Assembly (NCBI GenBank): GCA_024224295.1
Contig: JAAENN010000245.1
Span: 17,392-81,391 of the forward strand
Length of the DNA stretch: 64,000 bases
Source: Shimia sp.
GTDB lineage: Bacteria; Pseudomonadota; Alphaproteobacteria; Rhodobacterales; Rhodobacteraceae
Direction: 5' to 3'
Shown: positions 29,134-38,150 of the stretch, in pieces
Layout of the letters: every line of letters begins with the position of its first letter
How positions within the stretch are numbered: position 1 is the first letter of the stretch
Program-made: the position numbers and the translations under genes
Notes under the pieces: model-generated
The model's input: only the letters and a program-made list of their open reading frames with translations
What the model was told of the DNA's origin: nothing
Databases searched by the model: none

Positions 29134-29790
29134 ATGAACGGCAACAGCGAAATGGCAGCGCCCGAGGGGTTTTATCAAAAACATCGTTGGTCAATCCTTT
29201 TGGGATTGTTGGTTGTCTTGATGTTGCTGGACGGATTGGATGATCGATTTGAGTGGGCCAGCACAGTGGGGCTTTGGGGGATGAGTTTTCTTTTTCTCGG
29301 GATTGTTGGCGCAACGGAGCGCAATACTTTTTTGCGCATCACGATGGCGGTGCCGGTCATGGCCTGGTTCGTGCTGCTGATCATGGCGGAGTTTTTTGGC
29401 ATGACGGTGAATGGCGGGCTTTATGCTTTGGCAGCACTGATGCTATTTGGCTCGATGATCATCAGCTTTCGGCAACTGTTTGCACCGGTGCATTCTGAAT
29501 ATGAGCGGCTGTCCAGTGGCGTGTTTGGGTATCTGTTGATCGCAATGTTGTGGGGCTTGGCCTACTGGCGGATTGAGGCGGCCTTCCCGGGATCGTTCAA
29601 CATGCCGGAGGATATTGTCGGGCAGAAGGCCGGCTTTGTGTATTTCTCGATGATCACCATGACCACGGTGGGCTATGGCGAGATCACCCCGGCGGCGAGC
29701 CTGCCGCGGATTTTGACCGGGATGCAGGCCATCGTTGGTACGATGTTTGTGGCGATCTTCATTGGCCGCATTGTGGGGCGTTTGAAATGA
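29134..29790 (+). CDS. Two-pore-type potassium channel family protein
   Basis: This 218-residue protein has four to six hydrophobic segments and one pore with the selectivity filter TVGYGEITPA near residues 187-196. It lacks the RCK/TrkA-N domain of larger channels. It probably forms a K+-selective pore as a tetramer. It is divergent from the AI-2E gene and overlaps the following VOC gene by four bases. Confidence 0.88.
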   Translation: MNGNSEMAAPEGFYQKHRWSILLGLLVVLMLLDGLDDRFEWASTVGLWGMSFLFLGIVGATERNTFLRITMAVPVMAWFVLLIMAEFFGMTVNGGLYALAALMLFGSMIISFRQLFAPVHSEYERLSSGVFGYLLIAMLWGLAYWRIEAAFPGSFNMPEDIVGQKAGFVYFSMITMTTVGYGEITPAASLPRILTGMQAIVGTMFVAIFIGRIVGRLK

Positions 29791-30161
29791 CGGATGTCAC
29801 TGCGCAGATCACCTGGGTCTACACGGAAAAACTGGACACGGCGGCGGGGTTCTATCGTGATGTGTTGCGCTTGCCTGTGGTGCGCGATGCGGGCAGTGCG
29901 CTGATATTTGCGATGGCGCCGGGTGCGCGTTTGGGGCTGTGTGAGGCCTTTGATGGGCGGGTTGTTCAGCCTGCCGGCGGCATGATCACGCTGTTGGTGG
30001 CCGACCGCGCGGCGGTGGATGCATGGTACGCACGTGTCTCGGCGGCTGGGGCATCTGTGCGCGGGGCGCCGGAGGTATTGACGCGGTTCGGGATCTACAG
30101 TTTCTTTTGCGAAGACCCGAATGGCTACGTCGTTGAGGTGCAGTGCTTTTTGAGCGACTAG
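29787..30161 (+). CDS. VOC family protein
   Basis: This 124-residue glyoxalase/bleomycin-resistance-fold protein opens with ITWVYTEKLDTAAGFYRDVL and ends FFCEDPNGYVVEVQCF, the two halves of the VOC fold. The substrate is unknown. Its ATG lies within the stop of the channel gene (ATGA), so the two are co-translated. Confidence 0.85.
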   Translation: MTDVTAQITWVYTEKLDTAAGFYRDVLRLPVVRDAGSALIFAMAPGARLGLCEAFDGRVVQPAGGMITLLVADRAAVDAWYARVSAAGASVRGAPEVLTRFGIYSFFCEDPNGYVVEVQCFLSD

Positions 30162-30293
30162 CAATCAGGCGATAAAGCGATTTCCTTGTTAAGCGAGTGT
30201 GGCTTTGGCGAGGCTAAGAGCCGCAATTGCTCTGTGCAATCTTCCCCCTTGGACCCAATGACGCTAAAGGTGCGGTGAAACGGGAGTTGCCGC

Positions 30294-31400
30294 ATGTCGA
30301 TGAATAGCTTTGGACATCTTTTTCGCGTCACCACTTGGGGTGAGAGCCACGGGCCTGCGCTGGGCGCGACGGTGGATGGGTGTCCTCCGGGGGTGCCGGT
30401 GGATGAGGCGATGTTGCAGCAGTGGCTGGACAAGCGTCGTCCCGGTCAAAACAAGAACACCACACAGCGCAACGAGCCGGATGCGGTGAAAATTCTGTCA
30501 GGTGTGTTTGAGGGTAAAACCACAGGCACGTCGATCCAATTGATGATCGAGAACACGGATCAGCGCAGCCGGGATTATGGCGAGATCAGCCAGACGTTCC
30601 GCCCCGGACACGCGGACATCACCTACCATATGAAATACGGCAACCGTGATTATCGCGGCGGCGGTCGTAGTTCGGCGCGTGAGACAGCCGCGCGCGTGGC
30701 TGCTGGCGGTATTGCGCGTGAGGCGATCAAGGCGATTGCGCCCAACCTTGAGATCAAAGGTTACATGACCAAGATGGGCGCGATGGAGATTGATCGCGAG
30801 AATTTCCATTGGGATGCGATTGACCGCAATGATTTCTGGATTCCTCAGGCGGCGGATGTGGCGCAAGAGTGGGAAGACTACCTGCAAAAGCTGCGCAAAG
30901 AGCATGACAGCGTCGGCGGTGTGGTTGAGGTTGTGGCGCGCAATGTGCCCGCCGGGATTGGCGCGCCGGTTTACAGCAAGCTGGACACCGATTTGGCGGC
31001 GGCGATGATGTCGATCAACGCGGTGAAAGGCGTGGAGATTGGCGAAGGCATGGCGGCGGCGGGTCTGAAAGGCTCGGAAAATGCTGATGAGATTTTCATG
31101 GGCAACGACGGCCAGCCGGTGTTTTCGTCTAACCATGCGGGCGGTATTTTGGGTGGTATCTCCACCGGTCAGGATGTGGTCGTACGCTTTGCTGTGAAGC
31201 CAACCAGCTCGATCCTCACGCCGAGGCAGTCGATCCGGATTGATGGTACGCCAACCGAGGTGATCACCAAGGGACGCCATGACCCTTGTGTGGGCATTCG
31301 CGCGGTGCCGGTGGGCGAGGCGATGATGGCCTGTGTGATCCTTGATCACCTGCTGCTGCATCGTGGTCAGGTGGGTGAGAATCAGGGCAAGATTGGCTGA
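30294..31400 (+). CDS. aroC: Chorismate synthase
   Basis: This 368-residue enzyme converts EPSP to chorismate, the last step of the shikimate pathway, using reduced FMN. Signatures include [14 protein letters not shown] at the start, the flavin site [18 protein letters not shown], and [16 protein letters not shown] near the end. The length is normal. The next gene starts in its stop codon. Confidence 0.98.
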   Translation: MSMNSFGHLFRVTTWGESHGPALGATVDGCPPGVPVDEAMLQQWLDKRRPGQNKNTTQRNEPDAVKILSGVFEGKTTGTSIQLMIENTDQRSRDYGEISQTFRPGHADITYHMKYGNRDYRGGGRSSARETAARVAAGGIAREAIKAIAPNLEIKGYMTKMGAMEIDRENFHWDAIDRNDFWIPQAADVAQEWEDYLQKLRKEHDSVGGVVEVVARNVPAGIGAPVYSKLDTDLAAAMMSINAVKGVEIGEGMAAAGLKGSENADEIFMGNDGQPVFSSNHAGGILGGISTGQDVVVRFAVKPTSSILTPRQSIRIDGTPTEVITKGRHDPCVGIRAVPVGEAMMACVILDHLLLHRGQVGENQGKIG

Positions 31401-32071
31401 TGCTGGAGATCGTTGACCTGAGTAACCTGAAAACCGCTTTGCGTGCAGAAGCGGCGGAGCGGATGACACAGGACAGCGCGCATGATCTGGCGCATTTGGA
31501 CCGCGTTTGGACGACGGCGCAGGCATTGTCAAAGGCTGAAGGCGGTGCCGATTTGCGGGTGCTTCTGGGGGCGAGCTATCTGCATGATCTGGTTAATTTG
31601 CCCAAGGATTCGCCCAATCGCGCGCGGGCCAGTTCGATGGCAGCCAGCGCTGCGGCGTCTATTTTACGCAGCCATGGCTATACCAATCACGAGGTGGCGG
31701 CGGCACAGCATGCGATTGCCACACATAGTTTCTCTGCTGGTTTGAAACCGAAATCTCTGGAAGCACGAATTTTGAGGGATGCGGATCGGCTGGATGCGCT
31801 GGGCGCGATTGGCATTGCGCGCACCTTTGCAGTGGGCGGGGCTTTGGGCCGGGCGCTTTATGACGAGAATGATCCGTTTGCCGAGCACCGTGACTTGGAT
31901 GACGGCGCCTGGGCGCTGGATCATTGGCCAGTGAAACTGTTCCGTTTGCCGGAAGACATGATGACTCTTGCCGGGAAACTGACAGCTGAAGAGCGGGTGG
32001 CTGAAATGCGCGCCTACGCGCAGGTATTGGCAGGTGAGTTGGGCCGAGAGTTGCCAGACAGCTGGGCGTAG
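31400..32071 (+). CDS. HD domain phosphohydrolase
   Basis: This 223-residue protein carries HD-superfamily metal ligands: HDLAHLDRVW (His) and SYLHDLVNLPK (His-Asp), and ILRDADRLDALGAIGIAR later. It resembles YedJ-type phosphohydrolases. The substrate is unknown. It begins in the aroC stop codon. Confidence 0.88.
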   Translation: MLEIVDLSNLKTALRAEAAERMTQDSAHDLAHLDRVWTTAQALSKAEGGADLRVLLGASYLHDLVNLPKDSPNRARASSMAASAAASILRSHGYTNHEVAAAQHAIATHSFSAGLKPKSLEARILRDADRLDALGAIGIARTFAVGGALGRALYDENDPFAEHRDLDDGAWALDHWPVKLFRLPEDMMTLAGKLTAEERVAEMRAYAQVLAGELGRELPDSWA

Positions 32072-32077
32072 CGCCAT

Positions 32078-33001
32078 TTAGCCTTGAGGTGTGATGCCGG
32101 GTCGAGCTTTGCCGCGTTGTAGACCCAATTGGCGCTCGCGCCAGATAATCAGGATGCCAGCGGAGATTACGATAGACGCGCCGATCAGCATTTGTGGTGT
32201 GGGAACTTCTGAGAACCAAACGTAGCCAATTACAATCGCGAACAGCATGCCCACATAGTCAAACGGCGCCACTACCGAGGCGGGCGCAAAGCGATAACAT
32301 GACGTCAGCATAATCTGCGCCACACCGCCGATGAGGCCTGCGGTCACCAGAAGTGCGGCCTGTTCCAAAGTGGGGATGATCCAGCCAAATGGCAGGGTGA
32401 GCAGCGACAAGCACGAGGCGGTGAGCGAGAAGTAAAACACAATCGCGGAAGTCTGATCGGTTTGTACCAACTTGCGGATGTGGATTTGCGCCAAGGCACG
32501 AAACAGGGCGGAACCCAACACCAACATGACGCCGATTGTGGCCACAGCGGAGGCCTGATCCGCATCAAAGATCGTCAGGCGCGGCCAGAGCACGACACAG
32601 ACGCCAATTAAACCAATGCCAACGGCGGTCAGGCGAAAGGCGCGGACCTCTTCGCCAAGGAACATCGCCGCAAAGATCACCGTCATCAGCGGTGCGGCAA
32701 AGCCAATGGCGGTGACTTCGGGTAGGGGCAGCAAGCCAAGCGCGGCAAAGTTCATTGCCATAGCCGTGGTGCCGATCACCCCGCGCCAGACATGGCCCAT
32801 GGCGTTGTTCACGCGTAGACCTTGGGGCATTTCTTTCCGCTGCAGGAGCCAGATGAAGATCACAAACATCGCAAAGAACGACCGGAAGAACACGGCTTGG
32901 CCGGCCGGCACGGAGTCGGCTGTGGCTTTGATCATGGCAGCCATGACGGAGAAGAGCGCAATGGCGGTAATCTTGAAGGCAATGCCTTTGAGCGGCTGCA
33001 T
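32078..33001 (-). CDS. DMT superfamily (EamA) transporter
   Basis: This 307-residue protein has ten membrane helices in two EamA domains (ALFSVMAAMIKATAD; IGVMLVLGSALFRALAQ). Several such exporters occur in this window and none has a defined substrate. I choose the ATG at 33001 (MQPLKGIAFKITA); the upstream extension to 33160 is hydrophilic and overlaps the divergent promoter region of matB. Confidence 0.87.
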   Translation of the reverse strand: MQPLKGIAFKITAIALFSVMAAMIKATADSVPAGQAVFFRSFFAMFVIFIWLLQRKEMPQGLRVNNAMGHVWRGVIGTTAMAMNFAALGLLPLPEVTAIGFAAPLMTVIFAAMFLGEEVRAFRLTAVGIGLIGVCVVLWPRLTIFDADQASAVATIGVMLVLGSALFRALAQIHIRKLVQTDQTSAIVFYFSLTASCLSLLTLPFGWIIPTLEQAALLVTAGLIGGVAQIMLTSCYRFAPASVVAPFDYVGMLFAIVIGYVWFSEVPTPQMLIGASIVISAGILIIWRERQLGLQRGKARPGITPQG

Positions 33002-33120
33002 GGGGATGTCCGGTGATAGGGGTTGGCCGGACTGTGGCGCAGGGGCGCGGGAATGACAAGGCGGGCTTGATCTTTGGCGGGGGAGCGGGAAAGGTCCGTG
33101 CCAAATACGGAGGGGCTGCC

Positions 33121-34623
33121 ATGTATCAGGACAACTATTTGATTTCCGCGCTGAGCGCATCCGCTGCGGGGCGCGGGCGTGAGGTATTTGCCGAGGTGCC
33201 GGGGCAGGATCCGGTGACCTTTGGTGGGCTGTTTGCCGGAGCAGAGCGCATGGCAGCAGCTTTGGTTGCGGAGGGTGTGCAACCGGGCGACCGGGTGGCG
33301 GTGCAGGTGGAGAAGACGATTGAGGCGATCCAGCTGTACTTGGGTACGGTTATGGCGGGTGGTGTGTTTTTGCCGCTCAACACGGCCTACACTACCTCTG
33401 AGGTGGCCTATTTCCTGGGCGATGCGACGCCGCGCGTGGTGGTTTGTGATCCTGCCAAAGCGGAAGAGATCACCGCGATAGCCAAAGACGCAGCGGTGCT
33501 GACGCTGGATGGCGCTGGCCAAGGGAGTCTGACAGACTTGGCGGATGGCCAAGCGGGGTTTGTGCCGGTGGCGCGGGGCGCAGATGATTTGGCGGCGATC
33601 CTGTATACCTCCGGTACAACCGGGCGCTCCAAAGGGGCGATGTTGAGCCATGACAACCTGCTCTCAAACTCCGAGACGCTGAAGGTTTACTGGCGCTTCA
33701 CCAAGGATGACGTGTTGATCCATGCGCTGCCGATCTTCCATACACATGGGCTGTTTGTGGCGACCAATGTGGCGCTGCTGTCCGGGGCGTCGGTGGTGTT
33801 CTTGGCGAAGTTTGATGCGGATGCGATTTTAGCAGCGATGCCCAAGGCAACCAGCCTGATGGGGGTACCAACGTTCTACACGCGGCTTTTGAAAGACGCG
33901 CGGCTGACCAAGGAGCTGGCGGCCAATATGCGGCTGTTCATTTCCGGCTCTGCTCCCTTGTTGGTGGACACGCATGAGCAATGGGAGGCGCGTACAGGGC
34001 ATCGCATTCTGGAGCGCTATGGCATGACCGAAACCAATATGAGCACGTCCAACCCCTATGACGGCGAACGGCGGGCTGGCACGGTGGGCTTCCCGTTGCC
34101 GGGCGTCGAGGCGCGTATCCGATCGGAGGGTGCAGAGGTGGCGCAGGGCGAGATTGGTGTGCTGGAAGTGCGCGGGCGCAATGTGTTTCAAGGTTACTGG
34201 CAGATGCCCGAAAAGACAGCAGAGGAGCTGTTGCCGGACGGTTGGTTCATTACTGGCGATTTGGCCAAGGTGGATGCGGATGGCTATGTGACCATCGTGG
34301 GACGCTCCAAGGATCTGGTGATCACCGGCGGGTTCAACGTGTACCCGAAGGAAATCGAATCGCTGATTGATGATCTCGACGGCGTGCTCGAAAGCTCGGT
34401 GATTGGTGTGCCGCATGCGGATTTTGGCGAGGCGGTGGTGGCTGTGGTGGTGCGCTCTGATCCGTCTTTGACCGAGGCGCAGGTGAGTGGACCGTTGTCG
34501 GAGAGCCTAGCAAAATTCAAACAGCCGAAACAGGTGATCTTTCTGCGTGAATTACCGCGCAACACCATGGGCAAGGTGCAGAAGAAAGCGCTTCGTGAAA
34601 GCTACGCTGAGCTATTTTCTTAA
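33121..34623 (+). CDS. matB: Malonyl-CoA synthetase
   Basis: This 500-residue ANL-superfamily enzyme activates malonate with ATP and CoA. The AMP-binding loop is LYTSGTTGRSKGAMLSH, the adenine motif is ERYGMTETNMSTSNPYDG, and the C-terminal lysine region is MGKVQKKALRE. The middle segment LMGVPTFYTRLL is characteristic of MatB. I start at ATG 33121 (MYQDNYLISAL), with GGAGGG upstream; an ATG at 33013 would add non-conserved residues. No malonate decarboxylase is nearby, so it may detoxify or salvage malonate. Confidence 0.9.
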   Translation: MYQDNYLISALSASAAGRGREVFAEVPGQDPVTFGGLFAGAERMAAALVAEGVQPGDRVAVQVEKTIEAIQLYLGTVMAGGVFLPLNTAYTTSEVAYFLGDATPRVVVCDPAKAEEITAIAKDAAVLTLDGAGQGSLTDLADGQAGFVPVARGADDLAAILYTSGTTGRSKGAMLSHDNLLSNSETLKVYWRFTKDDVLIHALPIFHTHGLFVATNVALLSGASVVFLAKFDADAILAAMPKATSLMGVPTFYTRLLKDARLTKELAANMRLFISGSAPLLVDTHEQWEARTGHRILERYGMTETNMSTSNPYDGERRAGTVGFPLPGVEARIRSEGAEVAQGEIGVLEVRGRNVFQGYWQMPEKTAEELLPDGWFITGDLAKVDADGYVTIVGRSKDLVITGGFNVYPKEIESLIDDLDGVLESSVIGVPHADFGEAVVAVVVRSDPSLTEAQVSGPLSESLAKFKQPKQVIFLRELPRNTMGKVQKKALRESYAELFS

Positions 34624-34630
34624 ACTAAAA

Positions 34631-34650
34631 CGGGGGCCAAATGGCCCCCG
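34631..34650. terminator. Bidirectional terminator between matB and ilvE
   Basis: GGGGGCCA and TGGCCCCC form an eight-base stem with a two-base loop. On the minus strand it is followed by GTTTTAGTTT, so it ends ilvE; on the plus strand it lacks a T run but is close to the matB stop. Confidence 0.75.
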
Positions 34651-34674
34651 CTCCGCTTGGATTGGTAGGTTGGC

Positions 34675-35544
34675 TTACGCGCGCACGAGTTTCTCGTAGG
34701 ACTCGGCGATGTCGCGGGTGATGTCGCCCACTTCAAAGGTGTAGTCGCCAATCTGTCCCACCGGGGTCACTTCGGCGGCGGTGCCTGTCAGCCAGCACTG
34801 TTCAAAGTCAGCGAGTTCCTCAGGCATGATGTGACGCTCGATCACGTTGATGCCTTTGTCTTTCAGCATGCCAATCACGGTTTGACGGGTGATACCGTTC
34901 AGGAAGCAATCCGGGGTTGGGGTGTGCACTTCGCCATCTTTCACGAAGAAGATGTTGGCGCCGGTCGCTTCAGCCACGTAGCCACGGTAGTCCATGAACA
35001 GCGCGTCAGAGCAGCCCTTGGCCTCCGCCTTGTGCTTGGAGATGGTGCAGATCATGTAGAGACCCGCCGCCTTGGCGTGTACCGGGATGGTTTCCGGGCT
35101 TGGGCGTTTCCATTCCGCGATGTCGAGCTTGGCGCCCTGCATCTTGGCGTCGCCGTAGTACGCGCCCCACGGCCAGATCGCGATGGCAACGCGGACAGGG
35201 TTGGCCGCAGAGGCGACACCCATATCTTCGCCGGAGCCGCGCCAGACAACAACACGCACGTACGCATCTTCAAGGCCGGATTTCTTAAGTGTTTCCTGCT
35301 TGGCCGCTTCCAGCTCTTCCAGAGAGATCGGCATGGGCATGTCCAGAGCTTCGGCAGATTTGAACAGGCGTTCGTTGTGCTCGCGGCTCTTGAAAACCTT
35401 GCCGTTGTAGGCGCGTTCGCCTTCAAAGACGGAGCTTGCGTAATGCAGCGCGTGGCTCAGGACGTGGACCTTGGCCTCGCGCCAGTCAACAAACTCGCCA
35501 TCCATCCAGATGACGCCGTCACGATCGTCATATGCACCAGCCAT
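34675..35544 (-). CDS. ilvE: Branched-chain amino acid aminotransferase
   Basis: This 289-residue class IV PLP aminotransferase makes or degrades Leu, Ile and Val. The PLP-binding Lys158 is in PVHAKAAGLYM, and ATGANIFFV and GITRQTVIGML are also present. The length fits. It is convergent with matB and divergent from petP; the same ilvE-petP-petR order is known in other Rhodobacteraceae. Confidence 0.96.
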   Translation of the reverse strand: MAGAYDDRDGVIWMDGEFVDWREAKVHVLSHALHYASSVFEGERAYNGKVFKSREHNERLFKSAEALDMPMPISLEELEAAKQETLKKSGLEDAYVRVVVWRGSGEDMGVASAANPVRVAIAIWPWGAYYGDAKMQGAKLDIAEWKRPSPETIPVHAKAAGLYMICTISKHKAEAKGCSDALFMDYRGYVAEATGANIFFVKDGEVHTPTPDCFLNGITRQTVIGMLKDKGINVIERHIMPEELADFEQCWLTGTAAEVTPVGQIGDYTFEVGDITRDIAESYEKLVRA

Positions 35545-35638
35545 GGTCGTTCCTTTCGCTTGCCAAAGGGCTTCAATTTTTCATTTATTGCGCGTCATAT
35601 GGCCGAAACGGTCACAAAATTGCGCAAAACCTGCGATT

Positions 35639-35653
35639 CGCTACCAGTTAGCG
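35639..35653. promoter_or_regulatory. Small palindrome in the ilvE-petP gap
   Basis: CGCTA and TAGCG are separated by five bases in the 177-base divergent gap. MarR-type proteins such as PetP often bind short palindromes in their own promoter. The link is inference. Confidence 0.3.
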
Positions 35654-35721
35654 CTTGGAGTGTCAACAAAGCTGACGTATTGTGACGGGCAAACCTGTCA
35701 ATTGTGATGCGGGAGGGCCAA

Positions 35722-36219
35722 ATGAGCGATCCAATTCGAAGTGAGAACCTACTTTATCTCACTGATGAGCAGCTTCGGCAGGGGATAGAGGCGATGTATT
35801 TTGCCTACCGCGGGTTCACTGCTGACCCGGATCGAATCCTTGAGAGTATGGCCTATGGTCGGGCGCATCATCGGGCGATTCACTTCATCCACCGCGCGCC
35901 GGGTACCACGGTGACCAATCTGCTTGATATTTTAGGGGTGACGAAACAGTCACTCAATCGTGTGTTGCGGACATTGATTGAAGATGGGCTTGTGGAAAGT
36001 CGCGTTGGCACGTCTGATAGGCGCGAACGCAACCTCTTTCTTACAGAAGATGGCACGGCGTTGGAGCGGCGTTTGTCGGATTCGCAACGTGCGCGGATGC
36101 GCACCGCGTTTCGGGAGGCAGGGCCAGAGGATGTGGCCGGGTTCCGGCGGGTGCTGGAGGCGATGATGGAAGGTGAAATGAAACGACAATATCTGTCCCT
36201 GCGCGAGTCGGGCAAATGA
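35722..36219 (+). CDS. petP: MarR family regulator, PetP-like
   Basis: This 165-residue winged-helix protein has the MarR core AIHFIHRAPGTTVTNLLDIL and TKQSLNRVLRTLIEDGLVESR, with a wing DRRERNLFLTEDG. In Rhodobacter capsulatus the petP-petR pair lies upstream of the cytochrome bc1 genes and PetR is required for growth. I start at ATG 35722, which has GGGAGG five bases upstream, rather than at 35704 or 35707. It overlaps petR by four bases. Confidence 0.88.
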   Translation: MSDPIRSENLLYLTDEQLRQGIEAMYFAYRGFTADPDRILESMAYGRAHHRAIHFIHRAPGTTVTNLLDILGVTKQSLNRVLRTLIEDGLVESRVGTSDRRERNLFLTEDGTALERRLSDSQRARMRTAFREAGPEDVAGFRRVLEAMMEGEMKRQYLSLRESGK

Positions 36220-36917
36220 AGGACATCGATCCCCACCTGCTGATTGTGGATGATGATGAACGTATTCGGGAGCTTTTGCGGAAGTTTCTGATGCGCAACG
36301 GATTTTTGGTATCCGCAGCACGGGATGCCGCGCATGCGCGACGGATTCTGTCGGGTCTGGATTTTGATCTGATCGTGCTTGATGTGATGATGCCGGGTGA
36401 AGATGGCATGAGCCTTACCCGTGGCATTCGTGAGACCTCGCAGACGCCCATCATGTTGTTGACCGCCAAAGGTGAAACCGAGGATCGGATTGCCGGACTG
36501 GAAGCCGGCGCGGACGATTATTTGCCAAAACCGTTTGAGCCCAAAGAGCTCCTTTTGCGCATCAATGCCATTCTTCGGCGCATGCCTGAGGTGGATGATG
36601 CGTCGACTGTCCCCAAGGTGCTACATCTAGGCGGTATTCGGTATGACATTGATCGCGGAGAGATGTGGCAGGGCGAGGAGCCGGTACGGTTGACTGCGAC
36701 CGAGAGCCAGCTGATGAAGATTTTCTCCAAGACACCGGGTGAGGCGGTTAGCCGGGGCAAGCTGGTCGAGGAATTGGGCCGCGACAAAGGTCAGGCGCAG
36801 GAGCGGGCGGTGGATGTTCAGATCACCCGTTTACGGCGCAAAATTGAAGAAGATCCGAAACAGCCGCGCTACCTGCAAACCGTGCGCGGGGCAGGGTATA
36901 TGCTAGCGCCGGATTGA
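36216..36917 (+). CDS. petR: OmpR-family response regulator, PetR-like
   Basis: This 233-residue regulator has a receiver domain with acidic DDD (residues 12-14), phospho-acceptor Asp56 (LIVLDVMMPGEDG) and Lys in DDYLPKPF, then a winged-helix output (RAVDVQITRLRRKIE; YLQTVRGAGYML). No histidine kinase gene is beside it, as for PetR in Rhodobacter. It is translated from an ATG inside the petP stop. Confidence 0.9.
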   Translation: MKDIDPHLLIVDDDERIRELLRKFLMRNGFLVSAARDAAHARRILSGLDFDLIVLDVMMPGEDGMSLTRGIRETSQTPIMLLTAKGETEDRIAGLEAGADDYLPKPFEPKELLLRINAILRRMPEVDDASTVPKVLHLGGIRYDIDRGEMWQGEEPVRLTATESQLMKIFSKTPGEAVSRGKLVEELGRDKGQAQERAVDVQITRLRRKIEEDPKQPRYLQTVRGAGYMLAPD

Positions 36918-36962
36918 TCTGGCGAAGCAGCAAGCGCGACAAAGCAAACTGGGGGGAGTGGC

Positions 36963-37898
36963 ATGGCCACAGCGTTGTTCAGTCATGAGAGTTCGTTGCA
37001 CCACCAGACACCTCCGGGGCACGCGGAGCAGGTTGCACGGATCGAGCATATTCAGGCGTCTTTGAAGGCGGCGAAGTTTGATACTTTGGATCGGCGAGAC
37101 GCGTCGGAGTGTTCGGATGCGGATATCTTGCTGTGCCATCCGCAGAGCCATCTGGAGGCCATCACAGCGGCGGAACCGGCCAGTGGTACGGTGGCTTTGG
37201 ATGGCGACACCTATATGTCGCCGGGCTCTACCCTGGCCGCACGCCACGCGGTTGGCGGGTGTCTGGCGGCTGTGGACGCGGTGATGGCGGGTGAGGTGGG
37301 CAATGCTTTTGTGGCTTGTCGTCCGCCGGGGCATCATGCGGAGCAACACAAACCGATGGGATTTTGTCTGTTTGGCACAGCAGCAATTGCGGCCAAACAT
37401 GCGCTGGAACGTCACGGATTGAGCCGTGTGGCTGTGGTAGATTTTGATGTGCACCATGGCAACGGCACGCAGGCCCTGTTGTGGGACGAGCCGCGCAGCC
37501 TGTTTATCGGCAGCCATCAGAACCCTCTGTGGCCGGGTACCGGGATGCCGGAGGAAACTGGCGCGGAGGACAATGTGATGAATCTGCCGTTGCCGCCGCA
37601 TAGCGACGGACGGCTGATGCGGGCGACTTATGACGCGCAGGTGTTTCCGGCGCTGGAGGCGTTTCAACCGGAGCTTTTGATCCTGTCAGCCGGATTTGAT
37701 GCACACAAAGATGATCCCCTGGCGCAGCTGGAATGGACCGAAGATGACTTTGTCTGGTTGACGCAAAAGCTTTGTAATGTGGCGGATAAGCACTGCGATG
37801 GGCGCGTGGTCTCGACTTTGGAAGGTGGATATGATCTGAACGCTTTGGCAGCGTCGGTGGCGGCGCATGTCGAGGTTTTGATGGAGAGAGCCAAATGA
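36963..37898 (+). CDS. Histone deacetylase family amidohydrolase
   Basis: This 311-residue zinc hydrolase belongs to the HDAC/AcuC/acetylpolyamine amidohydrolase superfamily. RPPGHHAEQHKPMGFC carries the catalytic His pair, VVDFDVHHGNGTQ the zinc Asp and His, and SAGFDAHKDDPL the third metal ligand. It may deacetylate proteins or polyamines. It overlaps xseB and begins the HDAC-xseB-ispA-dxs group. Confidence 0.93.
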   Translation: MATALFSHESSLHHQTPPGHAEQVARIEHIQASLKAAKFDTLDRRDASECSDADILLCHPQSHLEAITAAEPASGTVALDGDTYMSPGSTLAARHAVGGCLAAVDAVMAGEVGNAFVACRPPGHHAEQHKPMGFCLFGTAAIAAKHALERHGLSRVAVVDFDVHHGNGTQALLWDEPRSLFIGSHQNPLWPGTGMPEETGAEDNVMNLPLPPHSDGRLMRATYDAQVFPALEAFQPELLILSAGFDAHKDDPLAQLEWTEDDFVWLTQKLCNVADKHCDGRVVSTLEGGYDLNALAASVAAHVEVLMERAK

Positions 37899-38137
37899 GC
37901 GACACACCTGTTGAAGAGATGAGCTTTGAAGCGGCAATGCGCGAGCTGGAGCAGGTTGTGGGCCAGTTGGAGCGTGGCGACGTGGAGTTGGAGAAATCCA
38001 TTGCGCTGTATGAGCGTGGCGCGGCGTTGAAAGCCCGTTGTGAAAAGAAACTCAAAGAAGCCGAAGAAAAGGTGGCCGCAATCACTTTGGATGGCAATGG
38101 CACCCCAGCCGGGTTGACGCCGGTTGAAGGCATGTAA
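37895..38137 (+). CDS. xseB: Exodeoxyribonuclease VII small subunit
   Basis: This 80-residue subunit has the XseB signature MSFEAAMRELEQVVGQLERGDVELEKSIALYERG. Exonuclease VII degrades single-stranded DNA; the large subunit xseA is elsewhere. Its ATG lies in the HDAC stop codon and it is followed directly by ispA, a common pairing. Confidence 0.96.
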   Translation: MSDTPVEEMSFEAAMRELEQVVGQLERGDVELEKSIALYERGAALKARCEKKLKEAEEKVAAITLDGNGTPAGLTPVEGM

Positions 38138-38150
38138 GCGTTCTTCAGTA

